Positions 1 to 9,246 are shown, numbered from the stretch's first letter. The stretch is DNA of 64,000 nt from an uncultured Phascolarctobacterium sp. (GCF_934190775.1 NZ_CAKPTG010000002.1:124001-188000), one strand, 5' to 3'. The notes: generated by a model from the sequence alone, not told the origin. Numbers and translations: made by a program.

Positions 1-78
1 CTTGATACTGCAGGCGTTGCTAACCGCAACCAATCTCGCTCTAAGTACGGTGCAAAACGTGCTAAAGCAAAGAAATAA
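1..78 (+). CDS. rpsL: 30S ribosomal protein S12 (C-terminal end, partial)
   Basis: The window opens inside this gene. The last 25 codons read LDTAGVANRNQSRSKYG and then a lysine/arginine/alanine-rich tail before TAA, which is the S12 C-terminus. S12 lines the decoding centre of the 30S subunit. Position just upstream of rpsG and fusA is the standard str-operon order. The start is outside the window. Confidence 0.93.
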   Translation, partial: LDTAGVANRNQSRSKYGAKRAKAKK

Positions 79-124
79 TTTCAAGAAAACATTAAGAATG
101 ATTTAATCCTAAGGAGGGAAACAC

Positions 125-595
125 ATGCCGAGAAAAGGCCCTGTAACTAAAAGAGACGTACTGCCGGATCCGGTGTACGGTTCTAAGCTTTTAACTAGAT
201 TTATTAATAAAATTATGCTCGACGGCAAAAAAGGCGTTGCAGAACGTATTGTATACGATGCATTCGACCTGGTTCGTGCAAAGACTGGCAAAGATCCTTT
301 GGAAGTGTTCGATGCTGCTATGCAGAACGTAATGCCGCTGCTGGAAGTTCGTGCCCGTCGTGTTGGTGGTGCAAACTACCAAGTACCTGTTGAAGTACGT
401 GCTGACCGCAAAACCACCCTGGGTATCCGTTGGCTGGTAAACTACTCTCGTCTGCGTGGTGAGCGCACCATGTACGAGCGTGTAGCTGGTGAGATCATGG
501 ACGCTTCCAATGGCACTGGCGCAGCTGTTAAGAAACGCGAAGATACCCACAAGATGGCAGAAGCAAACAAAGCATTTGCTCATTACCGCTGGTAA
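125..595 (+). CDS. rpsG: 30S ribosomal protein S7
   Basis: 156 residues starting MPRKGPVTKRDVLPDPVYGS, the usual S7 N-terminus and the usual length. S7 is a primary 16S rRNA-binding protein that nucleates assembly of the 30S head and lies near the E site. The ATG is preceded by a strong AAGGAGG about 8 bases upstream. It follows rpsL by 46 bp and precedes fusA by 35 bp, so it is part of the str operon. Nothing unusual is seen. Confidence 0.98.
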   Translation: MPRKGPVTKRDVLPDPVYGSKLLTRFINKIMLDGKKGVAERIVYDAFDLVRAKTGKDPLEVFDAAMQNVMPLLEVRARRVGGANYQVPVEVRADRKTTLGIRWLVNYSRLRGERTMYERVAGEIMDASNGTGAAVKKREDTHKMAEANKAFAHYRW

Positions 596-630
596 TGACC
601 TGTCTCAGTTAATTTGAGGAGGATAAAGAA

Positions 631-2733
631 GTGGGCAGATTAATTCCGCTTGAGAGAACTAGAAATATCGGCATCATGGCTCACATCGATGCTGGTAAAA
701 CCACCACCACCGAACGTATTCTGTTCTATACCGGCAGAGTACATAAGATTGGTGAAACCCATGAAGGTGCTGCTACCATGGACTGGATGGTTCAGGAACA
801 AGAGCGTGGTATTACCATCACCTCTGCTGCAACCACCTGCTACTGGGAAGGTTCCGAGCACCAATTCGATAAACATCGTATCAACATCATCGATACCCCG
901 GGCCACGTTGACTTCACTGTAGAAGTTGAACGTTCCCTGCGTGTACTTGATGGTTCCGTTGCAGTTTTCTGTGCTAAGGGCGGTGTTGAACCTCAGTCCG
1001 AAACCGTATGGCGTCAGGCTGACAAATACCATGTACCCCGTATGGCATATGTAAATAAAATGGATATTACCGGTGCAGACTTCTATCGTGTAATTGACAT
1101 GATGAAGACTCGTCTGAATGCTAATGCAGTACCTATTCAACTGCCTATCGGCTTTGAAGATACTTTCCAAGGCATGATCGACCTGATCAAAATGAGAGCA
1201 ATCGTTTATGATGATGCACTCGGTAAAGAAGAAGAGTTCGTAGAAATTCCGGCTGACATGAAAGAGAAAGCTGAGGAATACCGTGCAGCATTGGTTGAAG
1301 CTGTTGCTGAATCCGATGACGAGCTGATGATGAAATATCTGGAAGGCGAAGAGCTGACCGAAGAAGAAATCCTGGCTGGTATCCGTAAAGCAACCATCGC
1401 TTGCAAAATGACTCCGGTTTGCTGCGGTTCTTCCTACAAAAACAAAGGCGTTCAACCGATGCTGGACGCTGTAATCCAATTCATGCCTGCACCGACAGAT
1501 GTTCCTAACATCAAAGGTGTAAATCCTGAAACCGGCGAAGAAGACGAGCGCCCGTCCAGCGACGAAGCTCCGTTCTCTGCATTGGCATTCAAGATTGCTA
1601 CCGACCCGTTTGTTGGTAAGCTGGCATTCTTCCGTGTATACTCCGGTACCTTGACTGCTGGTTCTTATGTATATAACTCCACTAAAGGTAAACGTGAGCG
1701 TATCGGTCGTATCCTGCAAATGCATGCTAACCACCGTGAAGAAATTGAACAAGTTTACTCCGGTGATATCGCAGCTGCTGTAGGTCTGAAAGACACCACT
1801 ACCGGTGATACTCTCTGCGATGAGAAAAACGAGATCATCCTCGAATCTATGGTATTCCCTGACCCTGTAATCTCCGTTGCAGTTGAACCGAAAACTAAAG
1901 CTGACCAGGAAAAAATGGGCATCGCCCTGCAAAAACTGGCAGAAGAAGATCCGACCTTCCGTGTTCACACTGATCCTGAAACTTCCCAAACCATTATTTC
2001 CGGTATGGGCGAGCTTCACCTGGACATCATCGTTGACCGTCTGCTGCGCGAATTCAAAGTAGGTTGTACTGTTGGTAACCCGCAGGTTGCTTACCGCGAA
2101 ACTATTCGCAAAGCTGTTAAATCTGAAGGTAAATTTGTTCGTCAGTCCGGTGGTAAAGGCCAATACGGTCATTGCTGGCTGGAAATCACCCCGCGTGAAC
2201 CTGGCGAAGGCTTCCTGTTTGAAAACAAAGTTGTTGGCGGCGCTATTCCTAAGGAATACATCGCTCCTATCGAAGCAGGCGTTAAAGAAGCTATGGAAAA
2301 CGGCGTAGTTGCCGGTTATCCGATGGTTGATATCGCAGTTACTGTTTATGATGGTTCTTACCATGAAGTCGATTCTTCTGAAATGGCATTTAAGATTGCC
2401 GGTTCTATGGGCTTCAAGTCCGGTGCTGAAAAAGCTAACCCGGTTATCCTTGAGCCTTACATGAAAGTAGAAATTACAGTTCCTGAAGAATACATGGGCG
2501 ACGTAATCGGCGACGTTAACTCCCGCCGTGGCCGCATCGAAGGCATGGAAGCTCGTAACGGTGCACAAGTAATCAATGCATTCGTTCCGCTGGCTGAGAT
2601 GTTCGGTTATGCTACCGACCTGCGCAGCAAAACCCAAGGCCGTGGTAACTACTCCATGGAAGTAGACCACTACGAAGACGTTCCCAGAAACATTGCTGAG
2701 GCAATTATTGCTAAAAACAAAGGCACCAACTAA
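631..2733 (+). CDS. fusA: Elongation factor G
   Basis: 700 residues, normal EF-G length. It uses a GTG start after GAGGAGG. The GTPase G1 loop AHIDAGKT is at residues 17-24 and the NKMD guanine-specificity motif at 142-145, followed by the EF-G-specific insert, EF-Tu-like domain II, and C-terminal domains IV-V (VDSSEMAFKIAGSMG region). EF-G is the cytoplasmic GTPase that drives translocation and, with RRF, ribosome recycling. It sits between rpsG and tuf in the classic order. Confidence 0.98.
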   Translation: MGRLIPLERTRNIGIMAHIDAGKTTTTERILFYTGRVHKIGETHEGAATMDWMVQEQERGITITSAATTCYWEGSEHQFDKHRINIIDTPGHVDFTVEVERSLRVLDGSVAVFCAKGGVEPQSETVWRQADKYHVPRMAYVNKMDITGADFYRVIDMMKTRLNANAVPIQLPIGFEDTFQGMIDLIKMRAIVYDDALGKEEEFVEIPADMKEKAEEYRAALVEAVAESDDELMMKYLEGEELTEEEILAGIRKATIACKMTPVCCGSSYKNKGVQPMLDAVIQFMPAPTDVPNIKGVNPETGEEDERPSSDEAPFSALAFKIATDPFVGKLAFFRVYSGTLTAGSYVYNSTKGKRERIGRILQMHANHREEIEQVYSGDIAAAVGLKDTTTGDTLCDEKNEIILESMVFPDPVISVAVEPKTKADQEKMGIALQKLAEEDPTFRVHTDPETSQTIISGMGELHLDIIVDRLLREFKVGCTVGNPQVAYRETIRKAVKSEGKFVRQSGGKGQYGHCWLEITPREPGEGFLFENKVVGGAIPKEYIAPIEAGVKEAMENGVVAGYPMVDIAVTVYDGSYHEVDSSEMAFKIAGSMGFKSGAEKANPVILEPYMKVEITVPEEYMGDVIGDVNSRRGRIEGMEARNGAQVINAFVPLAEMFGYATDLRSKTQGRGNYSMEVDHYEDVPRNIAEAIIAKNKGTN

Positions 2734-2772
2734 GCCTAGTTTTAACAAACAACCTTAAGGAGGAAATTCACA

Positions 2773-3963
2773 ATGGCAAAAGCTAAATATGAAAGAACTA
2801 AACCGCATCTGAATATCGGCACCATCGGTCACGTTGACCATGGCAAGACTACTCTGACTGCTGCTATCACCAAAGTACTGGCTGAAAAAGGCGGCGCAGA
2901 ATTCATGGACTACTCCATGATCGATAAAGCTCCGGAAGAACGTGAACGTGGTATTACCATCAACACCTCTCACGTTGAATATGAAACCGCAACCCGTCAC
3001 TATGCACACGTTGACTGCCCGGGCCATGCTGACTATGTAAAGAACATGATCACCGGCGCTGCTCAGATGGACGGCGCAATCCTGGTAGTATCCGCTGCTG
3101 ACGGCCCGATGCCTCAGACTCGTGAGCACATCCTGCTGGCTCGCCAAGTAGGCGTACCTGCAATGGTTGTATTCCTGAACAAAGTAGATATGGTTGACGA
3201 CGAAGAGCTGCTGGAATTGGTAGAAATGGAAGTTCGCGAACTGCTGAGCTCCTATGACTTCCCCGGCGATGACATCCCTGTTGTTGCAGGCTCCGCTCTG
3301 AAAGCTCTGGAAGGCGACCCGAAATACGAAGCAAAAATCATGGAATTGATGGACGCTGTTGACAGCTACATTCCGCTGCCGGAACGTGCAACCGACAAAC
3401 CGTTCCTGATGCCTGTCGAGGACGTATTCACCATCACCGGTCGTGGTACCGTTGCTACCGGCCGTGTAGAGCGTGGTACTGTTAAAGTTGGCGACACCGT
3501 AGAAATCGTTGGCATGAAAGACGAGAAAAAATCTACCGTAGTAACCGGCGTAGAAATGTTCCGCAAACTGTTGGACGAAGCAGTAGCTGGCGATAACATC
3601 GGCTGCCTGCTGCGTGGTGTTGACCGTAAAGAAATCGAGCGTGGCCAAGTACTGTCCAAACCGGGCAGCATTCATCCGCACACCAAATTCAAAGGTGAAG
3701 TTTATGTACTGACCAAAGAAGAAGGCGGCCGTCACACTCCGTTCTTCAACGGCTACCGTCCGCAATTCTATTTCCGTACTACCGACGTAACTGGCGTAAC
3801 CGAACTGCCGGAAGGTGTAGAAATGGTAATGCCTGGCGATAACGTAACCATGGAAGTAGAACTGATCACCCCGATCGCTATCGAAAAAGGTCTGCGTTTC
3901 GCTATCCGTGAAGGCGGCCGTACCGTTGGCGCTGGCGTTGTTTCCGAAGTAGAAGAGAAATAA
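2773..3963 (+). CDS. tuf: Elongation factor Tu
   Basis: 396 residues, typical EF-Tu. The G1 motif GHVDHGKT is at residues 19-26, the DCPGHADY switch II region follows, and NKVD lies at 136-139. EF-Tu delivers aminoacyl-tRNA to the ribosomal A site as a GTP complex. It is the last gene of the str cluster here. An imperfect GC-rich hairpin follows at 3981-4018, before the S10 operon leader. Codon use is very biased, as expected for an abundant protein. Confidence 0.98.
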   Translation: MAKAKYERTKPHLNIGTIGHVDHGKTTLTAAITKVLAEKGGAEFMDYSMIDKAPEERERGITINTSHVEYETATRHYAHVDCPGHADYVKNMITGAAQMDGAILVVSAADGPMPQTREHILLARQVGVPAMVVFLNKVDMVDDEELLELVEMEVRELLSSYDFPGDDIPVVAGSALKALEGDPKYEAKIMELMDAVDSYIPLPERATDKPFLMPVEDVFTITGRGTVATGRVERGTVKVGDTVEIVGMKDEKKSTVVTGVEMFRKLLDEAVAGDNIGCLLRGVDRKEIERGQVLSKPGSIHPHTKFKGEVYVLTKEEGGRHTPFFNGYRPQFYFRTTDVTGVTELPEGVEMVMPGDNVTMEVELITPIAIEKGLRFAIREGGRTVGAGVVSEVEEK

Positions 3964-3980
3964 TTTTAGTTAGATCCCTG

Positions 3981-4018
3981 GAAGAATATGAGGGGGGTTA
4001 ACCTCCCCTCTATTCTTA
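3981..4018 (+). terminator. Imperfect hairpin after tuf
   Basis: Arms AAGAATATGAGGGG and CCCCTCTATTCTT pair around a TTAA-centred loop with one or two bulges. Only a weak T-rich tail (TTATGTTTGTT) follows. It may be a partial terminator or processing site separating the str and S10 transcripts. Confidence 0.5.
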
Positions 4019-4045
4019 TGTTTGTTGGTATGGCCCTGCGATGAT

Positions 4046-4134
4046 GTGAAAGGTTGCTTGCCTGTTAGACAGGGAGATTTTCACGGAGTATGTCCGTTCA
4101 TAGAAACTGGGCGAATTTAGGAGGATATTTTTTA
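4046..4134 (+). promoter_or_regulatory. Structured leader of the S10 operon
   Basis: Outer arms GTGAAA (4046-4051) and TTTCAC (4079-4084) enclose an inner hairpin CCTGT-TAG-ACAGG (4061-4073). A single-stranded run and the GGAGG of rpsJ follow. Ribosomal S10 operons commonly have regulatory leaders, but I did not identify the binding protein. An in-frame ATG at 4090 lies inside this leader and is not taken as the start because the GGAGG directly precedes 4135. Confidence 0.45.
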
Positions 4135-4446
4135 ATGGCTAAGTCTCAAAAGATTAGAATACGCCTGAAAGCGTATGATCATAAAGCACTTGACCAAAGT
4201 GCTTCTAAGATTGTAGAAACTGCAAAACGTACCGGTGCACAAGTTTCCGGTCCGATTCCCCTTCCTACAGAAAAAAACATTTACACTATTCTGCGTTCTC
4301 CGCATGTTAACAAAGATTCCCGTGAGCAATTCGAAATGCGTACTCACAAACGTCTTGTAGACATTCTGGAACCCACCGGTAAGACTGTTGACGCTCTGAT
4401 GCGTCTTGACCTGCCCGCTGGCGTAGATATTGAAATTAAACTGTAA
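4135..4446 (+). CDS. rpsJ: 30S ribosomal protein S10
   Basis: 103 residues starting MAKSQKIRIRLKAYDHKALD, the expected S10 start and length. AGGAGG lies 9 bases before the ATG. S10 is a 30S head protein that also serves as NusE in transcription antitermination complexes. It heads the S10 operon (rpsJ-rplC-rplD-rplW-rplB-rpsS-rplV-rpsC-rplP-rpmC-rpsQ). A longer in-frame reading from 4090 exists, but its extra residues are not part of the S10 family. Confidence 0.97.
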   Translation: MAKSQKIRIRLKAYDHKALDQSASKIVETAKRTGAQVSGPIPLPTEKNIYTILRSPHVNKDSREQFEMRTHKRLVDILEPTGKTVDALMRLDLPAGVDIEIKL

Positions 4447-4461
4447 GGAGGAGGTGCAATA

Positions 4462-5103
4462 ATGGCTAAAGGTATCTTAGGCAAAAAACTGGGCATGACC
4501 CAAATTTTTGAAGCTGATGGCAGACTGATTCCTGTTACTGTTGTAGAAGCAGGCCCCTGCGTTGTACTTCAAAACAAAACCGAAGAAACAGACGGTTATA
4601 ATGCTGTTCAACTTGGTTTTGGTGAAATTAAAGAAAAACATACCACCAAACCGATGAAAGGCCATTTTGACAAAGCTGGTGTAGCACCGGTTAAATTTGT
4701 CAGAGAGCTGCGTCTGGCTGCTCCTTCCGAATATGCGGTAGGCGATAAAATCGCTGCTGATATTTTTGCTGCAGGCGAACTGATTGACGCAAGCGGCGTT
4801 TCCCGCGGCAAAGGTTTTGCAGGCACTATTAAGCGCCACAATTTCTCTCGCGGACCTATGAAACATGGTTCTAAATCTCACCGTGAGCCTGGTTCTATGG
4901 GCCCCATGCATTCCGGTCCTGGCGGCCGTGTAATCAAAGGCAAAAAACTGCCTGGCCGTATGGGTAATGCAAATGTAACTGTTCAACGTCTGACCATTGT
5001 TAAGGTTGACGCAGAACGTAATCTTATTCTGGTTAAGGGTGCTATTCCGGGTGCTACTGGTTCTTACGTAGTACTGAAGGAAACCGTAAAACCTAACAAA
5101 TAA
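4462..5103 (+). CDS. rplC: 50S ribosomal protein L3
   Basis: 213 residues with the L3 N-terminus MAKGILGKKLGMTQIF and the conserved SRGPMKHGSKSHREPGSMG segment of the central loop that reaches toward the peptidyl-transferase centre. L3 is an early 50S assembly protein. GGAGG precedes the ATG. It follows rpsJ by 15 bp in the S10 operon. Length and motifs are ordinary. Confidence 0.98.
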   Translation: MAKGILGKKLGMTQIFEADGRLIPVTVVEAGPCVVLQNKTEETDGYNAVQLGFGEIKEKHTTKPMKGHFDKAGVAPVKFVRELRLAAPSEYAVGDKIAADIFAAGELIDASGVSRGKGFAGTIKRHNFSRGPMKHGSKSHREPGSMGPMHSGPGGRVIKGKKLPGRMGNANVTVQRLTIVKVDAERNLILVKGAIPGATGSYVVLKETVKPNK

Positions 5104-5135
5104 TAAGATAAGCGAAAGAAAGGAGGATGCTTCTA

Positions 5136-5762
5136 ATGCCGAAGTTATCAGTATATGATCTTTCCGGTGCACAAACCGGTGAAATAGAATTAAATGATTC
5201 CGTATTTGGCGCTGAGTTCAACGAAGCTGTAGTACATCAAGCAATCGTAATGCAGCTGGCAAACCAACGTCAAGGAACTTCCGCTACTAAAACCCGTGCT
5301 ATGGTACGCGGTGGCGGTCGTAAACCCTGGAAACAAAAAGGTACTGGCCGCGCTCGTTGCGGTTCTAACCGTTCTCCCGTATGGGTTGGCGGTGGTACCA
5401 CTTTTGGTCCCCAACCTCGCAGCTATGCAAAGAAAATGCCTCGTAAAGCACGTCGCTTAGCTCTGTGCTGCGCACTGTCTGCTAAAGTAGCAGCTGGTGA
5501 ACTGGTAGTTGTTGAAGGCCTTGCTTTTGACGCTCCGAAAACTAAACAAGTAGCTTCCATGCTGAAAGCTTTTGAAGCTGCTGATACTAAAGCTCTGTTG
5601 ATCACTGATGGTTCCAACGAAAACGTTGCTCTTTCCGCTCGTAACATGCCGAAAGTAAACACCATCACCAACATGGGTCTGAACTGCTTTGATATCCTGA
5701 ACAGCAAAAAGGTATTCCTTGCTAAAGATGCTGTAGAAAAAATTGAGGAGGTGCTCGCATAA
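5136..5762 (+). CDS. rplD: 50S ribosomal protein L4
   Basis: 208 residues from the ATG at 5136, chosen because AAAGGAGG lies 9 bases upstream. An earlier in-frame start at 5127 overlaps that ribosome binding site. The long internal loop GGGRKPWKQKGTGRARCG that lines the exit tunnel is present. L4 is an assembly protein and in some bacteria the autogenous regulator of the S10 operon. The stop overlaps the rplW start by one base (TAATG). Confidence 0.97.
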   Translation: MPKLSVYDLSGAQTGEIELNDSVFGAEFNEAVVHQAIVMQLANQRQGTSATKTRAMVRGGGRKPWKQKGTGRARCGSNRSPVWVGGGTTFGPQPRSYAKKMPRKARRLALCCALSAKVAAGELVVVEGLAFDAPKTKQVASMLKAFEAADTKALLITDGSNENVALSARNMPKVNTITNMGLNCFDILNSKKVFLAKDAVEKIEEVLA

Positions 5763-6052
5763 TGGCTGCTAATCCTCGCGATTTACTGATTCGTCCCATC
5801 ATCACTGAAAAGACTTCTCAGATGATGCAGGAGAACAAATACACTTTCCAGGTTCCCCTGGATGCTAACAAAGTAGAAATCCGCCAAGCTGTTGAGGCGA
5901 TTTTTAACGTAAAAGTATTGAATGTAAATACCATCCGCGTAATGGGCAAAACCAAACGCATGGGTAAATATGTTGGCAAACGTTCCGATTATAAGAAAGC
6001 TATCGTGAAGCTTGCTGAAGGCAATACGATTCCCCTTTTCGAAGGAATGTAA
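5762..6052 (+). CDS. rplW: 50S ribosomal protein L23
   Basis: 96 residues, with the RPIITEKTS motif near the N-terminus typical of L23. L23 sits at the tunnel exit and is a docking site for trigger factor and SRP. It is translationally coupled to rplD by a one-base overlap. The ribosome binding site GAGGTG lies inside the rplD 3' end. Confidence 0.97.
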   Translation: MAANPRDLLIRPIITEKTSQMMQENKYTFQVPLDANKVEIRQAVEAIFNVKVLNVNTIRVMGKTKRMGKYVGKRSDYKKAIVKLAEGNTIPLFEGM

Positions 6053-6075
6053 TTAACGTATAGGAGGTAAATTAA

Positions 6076-6906
6076 ATGGCTATTAAAAGCTTTAATCCGT
6101 ATTCTCCTTCCAGACGCTTTATTACTGTGTCTGCCTTCGAAGAGATTACGACTGACAAGCCTTACCGCCCGCTTGTTGAGAAACTTGGTAAACATGCAGG
6201 CCGTAATAATACCGGTAAAATGACTGTTCGTCATCAAGGCGGCGGTCATAAAAAACAATATCGTATCATTGATTTCAAGCGCACCAAAGACGGCATTCCG
6301 GCTAAGGTTGCTACCATTGAATACGATCCTAACCGTAACGCTCGCATTGCTCTGATCAACTATGTTGACGGCGAAAAACGTTACATCATCGCTCCGCTTG
6401 ATTTGAAAGTAGGCGATATCGTAGTAAGCGGTCCGGACGCAGATATCAAAACCGGTAACTGCCTGCCGCTGAAAAACATTCCGCTTGGTACTACCGTACA
6501 CAACGTGGAAATGAAAATTGGTAAAGGCGGCCAAATGGCTCGTAGTGCTGGTACCAGCGCACAGCTGATGGCTAAAGAGGGCGACTACGCTCTGCTCCGT
6601 CTTCCTTCTGGCGAAATCCGTAAAGTACATATCAACTGCCGTGCAACCATCGGTCAAGTTGGTAACATTGATGCTGAAAACATCTGCATCGGTAAAGCTG
6701 GCCGCAGCCGTTGGCTGGGTATCCGTCCTGCTAACCGCGGCGTTGTTATGAATCCTAACGACCATCCGCATGGTGGTGGTGAAGGTCACTCCCCCGTTGG
6801 TCGTAAACGTCCTGTTACTCCTTGGGGTAAATGTGCATTCGGTACTCGTACTCGCAGAGAGAAGAAAGCTTCTACTAAGTTAATTCTGAAACGTAGAACC
6901 AAATAA
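6076..6906 (+). CDS. rplB: 50S ribosomal protein L2
   Basis: 276 residues, typical L2. The C-terminal segment MNPNDHPHGGGEGHSPVG carries the conserved histidine close to the peptidyl-transferase centre. L2 binds 23S rRNA directly and is needed for subunit association. TAGGAGG precedes the ATG. It lies between rplW and rpsS as expected. Confidence 0.98.
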   Translation: MAIKSFNPYSPSRRFITVSAFEEITTDKPYRPLVEKLGKHAGRNNTGKMTVRHQGGGHKKQYRIIDFKRTKDGIPAKVATIEYDPNRNARIALINYVDGEKRYIIAPLDLKVGDIVVSGPDADIKTGNCLPLKNIPLGTTVHNVEMKIGKGGQMARSAGTSAQLMAKEGDYALLRLPSGEIRKVHINCRATIGQVGNIDAENICIGKAGRSRWLGIRPANRGVVMNPNDHPHGGGEGHSPVGRKRPVTPWGKCAFGTRTRREKKASTKLILKRRTK

Positions 6907-6937
6907 TAAAACAGGATAAGGAAAGGAGGCTAACCTA

Positions 6938-7213
6938 GTGTCCAGATCAGTTAAAAAAGGACCTTTTGTCCATGCAAGTCTTTTGAAAAAGATTGACGTG
7001 CTTAATGCCGCTAATGATAAAAAAGTTGTTAAGACCTGGTCTCGCAGCTCTACTATTCTTCCGTCTTTCGTTGGTCACACCATTGCGGTTCATGACGGAC
7101 GCAAACATGTTCCGGTATTCATTACCGAGGATATGGTAGGCCATAAATTAGGAGAATTCGCTCCTACTCGTACTTACAAAGGTCACGCAGATAAGAGCAC
7201 CGGCTTAAAATAA
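6938..7213 (+). CDS. rpsS: 30S ribosomal protein S19
   Basis: 91 residues starting with GTG (MSRSVKKGPFVHASLLKK), preceded by AAAGGAGG. The VYNGKxH-type region reads IAVHDGRKHVPVFI, followed by MVGHKLGEFAPTRTYKGH. S19 is in the 30S head next to S13. The length is normal. Confidence 0.97.
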   Translation: MSRSVKKGPFVHASLLKKIDVLNAANDKKVVKTWSRSSTILPSFVGHTIAVHDGRKHVPVFITEDMVGHKLGEFAPTRTYKGHADKSTGLK

Positions 7214-7233
7214 GGGGAAAGGGGGACCAAACA

Positions 7234-7566
7234 ATGGAAGCAAAGGCAATTGCAAAATATATCCGTATTGCGCCGCGCAAACTGCGCATCGTAATCAATC
7301 TCATCCGCGGCAAATCCGTTGGTGAAGCATTCGCGATCCTCAAATATACCCCGAAGGTTGGTTCTGAGGTAATCGAGAAAGTTCTGCGCAGTGCAGTAGC
7401 AAACGCAGAGCACAATTTTGACATGAACGTGGATAACCTGATCGTATCCTACTGTGCAGTAGATCAAGGTCCGACCATGAAACGTATTCATCCTCGTTCC
7501 CGTGGACAGGCTTTCAAAATTCTGAAACGTTCTAGCCACGTAACTGTAGCAGTTAAAGAAAAATAA
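7234..7566 (+). CDS. rplV: 50S ribosomal protein L22
   Basis: 110 residues, starting MEAKAIAKYIRIAPRKLR, with the extended hairpin ending in the conserved GPTMKRIHPRSRGQA segment. L22 lines the narrow part of the exit tunnel, where macrolide-resistance changes map in other bacteria. It is preceded by AAGGGGG and lies 20 bp after rpsS. Confidence 0.97.
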   Translation: MEAKAIAKYIRIAPRKLRIVINLIRGKSVGEAFAILKYTPKVGSEVIEKVLRSAVANAEHNFDMNVDNLIVSYCAVDQGPTMKRIHPRSRGQAFKILKRSSHVTVAVKEK

Positions 7567-7593
7567 TATCCCGTCAGAAGGAGGGAAAAGATA

Positions 7594-8262
7594 GTGGGTC
7601 AAAAAGTTAATCCGCATGGTCTCCGTGTTGGCGTTATCAAAGGCTGGGATTCCAAATGGTACGCTGGCAAAGACTATGAGAAATTCTTGTTAGAAGACAT
7701 TAAAATCCGTGAGTTCATCAAAGAAAAACTGTTCCTGTCCGGTATCTCTAAAGTAGAAATCGAACGCGCATCTAATAAAGCCCGCATTTCCATCCATACT
7801 GCAAAACCTGGTATGGTAATCGGTCGTCAAGGCAGCAACATTGAACTGCTGAAATCCGACCTGAAGAAAATGACTGAGAGCGCTATCGAAATCAACATTG
7901 TAGAAGTTAAAACCCCGGATATGGACGCAACCTTGGTTGCAGAGAACATTGCAGCACAGCTGGAACGCCGTATCGCTTTCCGTCGTGCTATGAAACAATG
8001 CGTTGGCCGTACCATGCGTATGGGTGCTAAAGGTATCAAAATTACCTGCGGCGGTCGTCTTGGCGGTGCTGAAATTGCACGCAGCGAATCCTATCGTGAA
8101 GGCAGCATTCCTCTGCACACCCTGCGTGCTGACATTGATTATGGCACTGCAGAAGCACATACCACTTATGGTCGTATCGGCATTAAGGTATGGATCTACA
8201 AAGGTGAAGTTCTTCCTGAAAGCAAAGAAGCAGCTAAAGTTGCTCCGGCAAAGGAGGCATAA
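7594..8262 (+). CDS. rpsC: 30S ribosomal protein S3
   Basis: 222 residues with a GTG start after AAGGAGGG. The N-terminal MGQKVNPHGLRVGVIKGWDS and the KH-domain motif GMVIGRQGSNIE are present. S3 forms part of the mRNA entry tunnel with S4 and S5. It is followed 6 bp later by rplP, whose ribosome binding site (AAGGAGG) lies within the rpsC 3' end. Confidence 0.98.
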   Translation: MGQKVNPHGLRVGVIKGWDSKWYAGKDYEKFLLEDIKIREFIKEKLFLSGISKVEIERASNKARISIHTAKPGMVIGRQGSNIELLKSDLKKMTESAIEINIVEVKTPDMDATLVAENIAAQLERRIAFRRAMKQCVGRTMRMGAKGIKITCGGRLGGAEIARSESYREGSIPLHTLRADIDYGTAEAHTTYGRIGIKVWIYKGEVLPESKEAAKVAPAKEA

Positions 8263-8268
8263 GCAGAC

Positions 8269-8721
8269 ATGTTATTACCGAAGAGAGTTAAACATCGTAA
8301 ACAACATAGAGGTCGTATGACTGGCCGTGCTATGCGCGGTAACAGAATCGCTCATGGCGATTTCGGTCTGGTAGCATTGGAGCCCGCTTGGATTACCAAC
8401 CGCCAGATTGAGGCAGCCCGTATCGCAATGACACGTTATATCAAACGTGGCGGTCAAGTTTGGATTCAAATTTTCCCGGATAAACCGATTACTGCAAAAC
8501 CTGCTGAAACTCGTATGGGTTCTGGTAAAGGTTCTCCGGAGTACTGGGTAGCAGTAGTTAAACCTGGTCGCGTACTGTTCGAAATGAACGGCGTTAGCGA
8601 AGAAGTTGCTAAAGAAGCAATGCGTCTTGCTAGCCACAAATTGCCTATCAAATGCAAATTTGTAACTCGCGCTCAACAGGAAGCTGAAGCTGCCGCACAA
8701 GAAAAGGGTGGTGAAGCTTAA
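8269..8721 (+). CDS. rplP: 50S ribosomal protein L16
   Basis: 150 residues beginning MLLPKRVKHRKQHRGRMTGR, the L16 signature, slightly longer at the C-terminus than the usual ~144 because of an alanine/glutamate-rich tail. L16 binds near the A-site tRNA elbow and is a late assembly protein. Its stop overlaps the rpmC start by one base. Confidence 0.97.
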   Translation: MLLPKRVKHRKQHRGRMTGRAMRGNRIAHGDFGLVALEPAWITNRQIEAARIAMTRYIKRGGQVWIQIFPDKPITAKPAETRMGSGKGSPEYWVAVVKPGRVLFEMNGVSEEVAKEAMRLASHKLPIKCKFVTRAQQEAEAAAQEKGGEA

Positions 8722-8915
8722 TGAAAACAACAGAAATTCGTGAATTGTCTGCTGCTGAGTTAGACACCAAGTTGGCAGATTTGAAAGAGGAACTCTTCAA
8801 TCTGCGTTTTCAAATGGCAACCGGTCAATGTGAAAATCCGATGAAAATTCGTGACGTTAAGAAATCCATTGCCCGTATCAAAACAATCCAGCGTGAACGT
8901 GAGCTCAAGGCTTAA
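8721..8915 (+). CDS. rpmC: 50S ribosomal protein L29
   Basis: 64 residues forming the expected two-helix protein (ELDTKLADLKEELFNLRFQ; then VKKSIARIKTIQRER). L29 lies near the tunnel exit beside L23. It is coupled to rplP by a TAATG overlap. Confidence 0.96.
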   Translation: MKTTEIRELSAAELDTKLADLKEELFNLRFQMATGQCENPMKIRDVKKSIARIKTIQRERELKA

Positions 8916-8947
8916 CTGTTTTGAAGTATAACAAGGAGGAAACAGTC

Positions 8948-9208
8948 GTGACCGAAGAAAGAAACGCACGTGTTACCCGTATTGGTAAAGTTGTCAGCGA
9001 TAAAATGCAGAAAACTGTCGTAGTTGCAGTAGAACGTTTCGTTCAGCATCCGCTGTACAAAAAAGGCGTACAACATACTATTAAATTCAAAGCTCATGAT
9101 GAAAATAACGAAGCACATGTTGGCGACGTAGTTGAAATTATGCAAACTCGTCCGCTGTCTAAAGATAAATGCTGGCGCGTTATTGAAATCTTAGAGCGTG
9201 CTAAATAA
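8948..9208 (+). CDS. rpsQ: 30S ribosomal protein S17
   Basis: 86 residues from a GTG at 8948. AAGGAGG ends 8 bases upstream, whereas the in-frame ATG at 8921 has no ribosome binding site and adds residues foreign to S17. The OB-fold core GKVVSDKMQKTVVVAVERF is characteristic. S17 is a primary 16S rRNA-binding protein. It ends the S10 cluster before rplN. Confidence 0.95.
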   Translation: MTEERNARVTRIGKVVSDKMQKTVVVAVERFVQHPLYKKGVQHTIKFKAHDENNEAHVGDVVEIMQTRPLSKDKCWRVIEILERAK

Positions 9209-9246
9209 TTTTGCCGAAGAGTTAGTCCGGCAAGGGAGGGAAATCC

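Noticed and set aside
640..2748. 702-codon open frame antisense to fusA
   Set aside because: Shadow of the strongly biased fusA codons; no ribosome binding site or recognisable protein.
2755..3765. 336-codon open frame antisense to tuf
   Set aside because: Shadow frame of a highly expressed gene; low-complexity F/N/V-rich translation.
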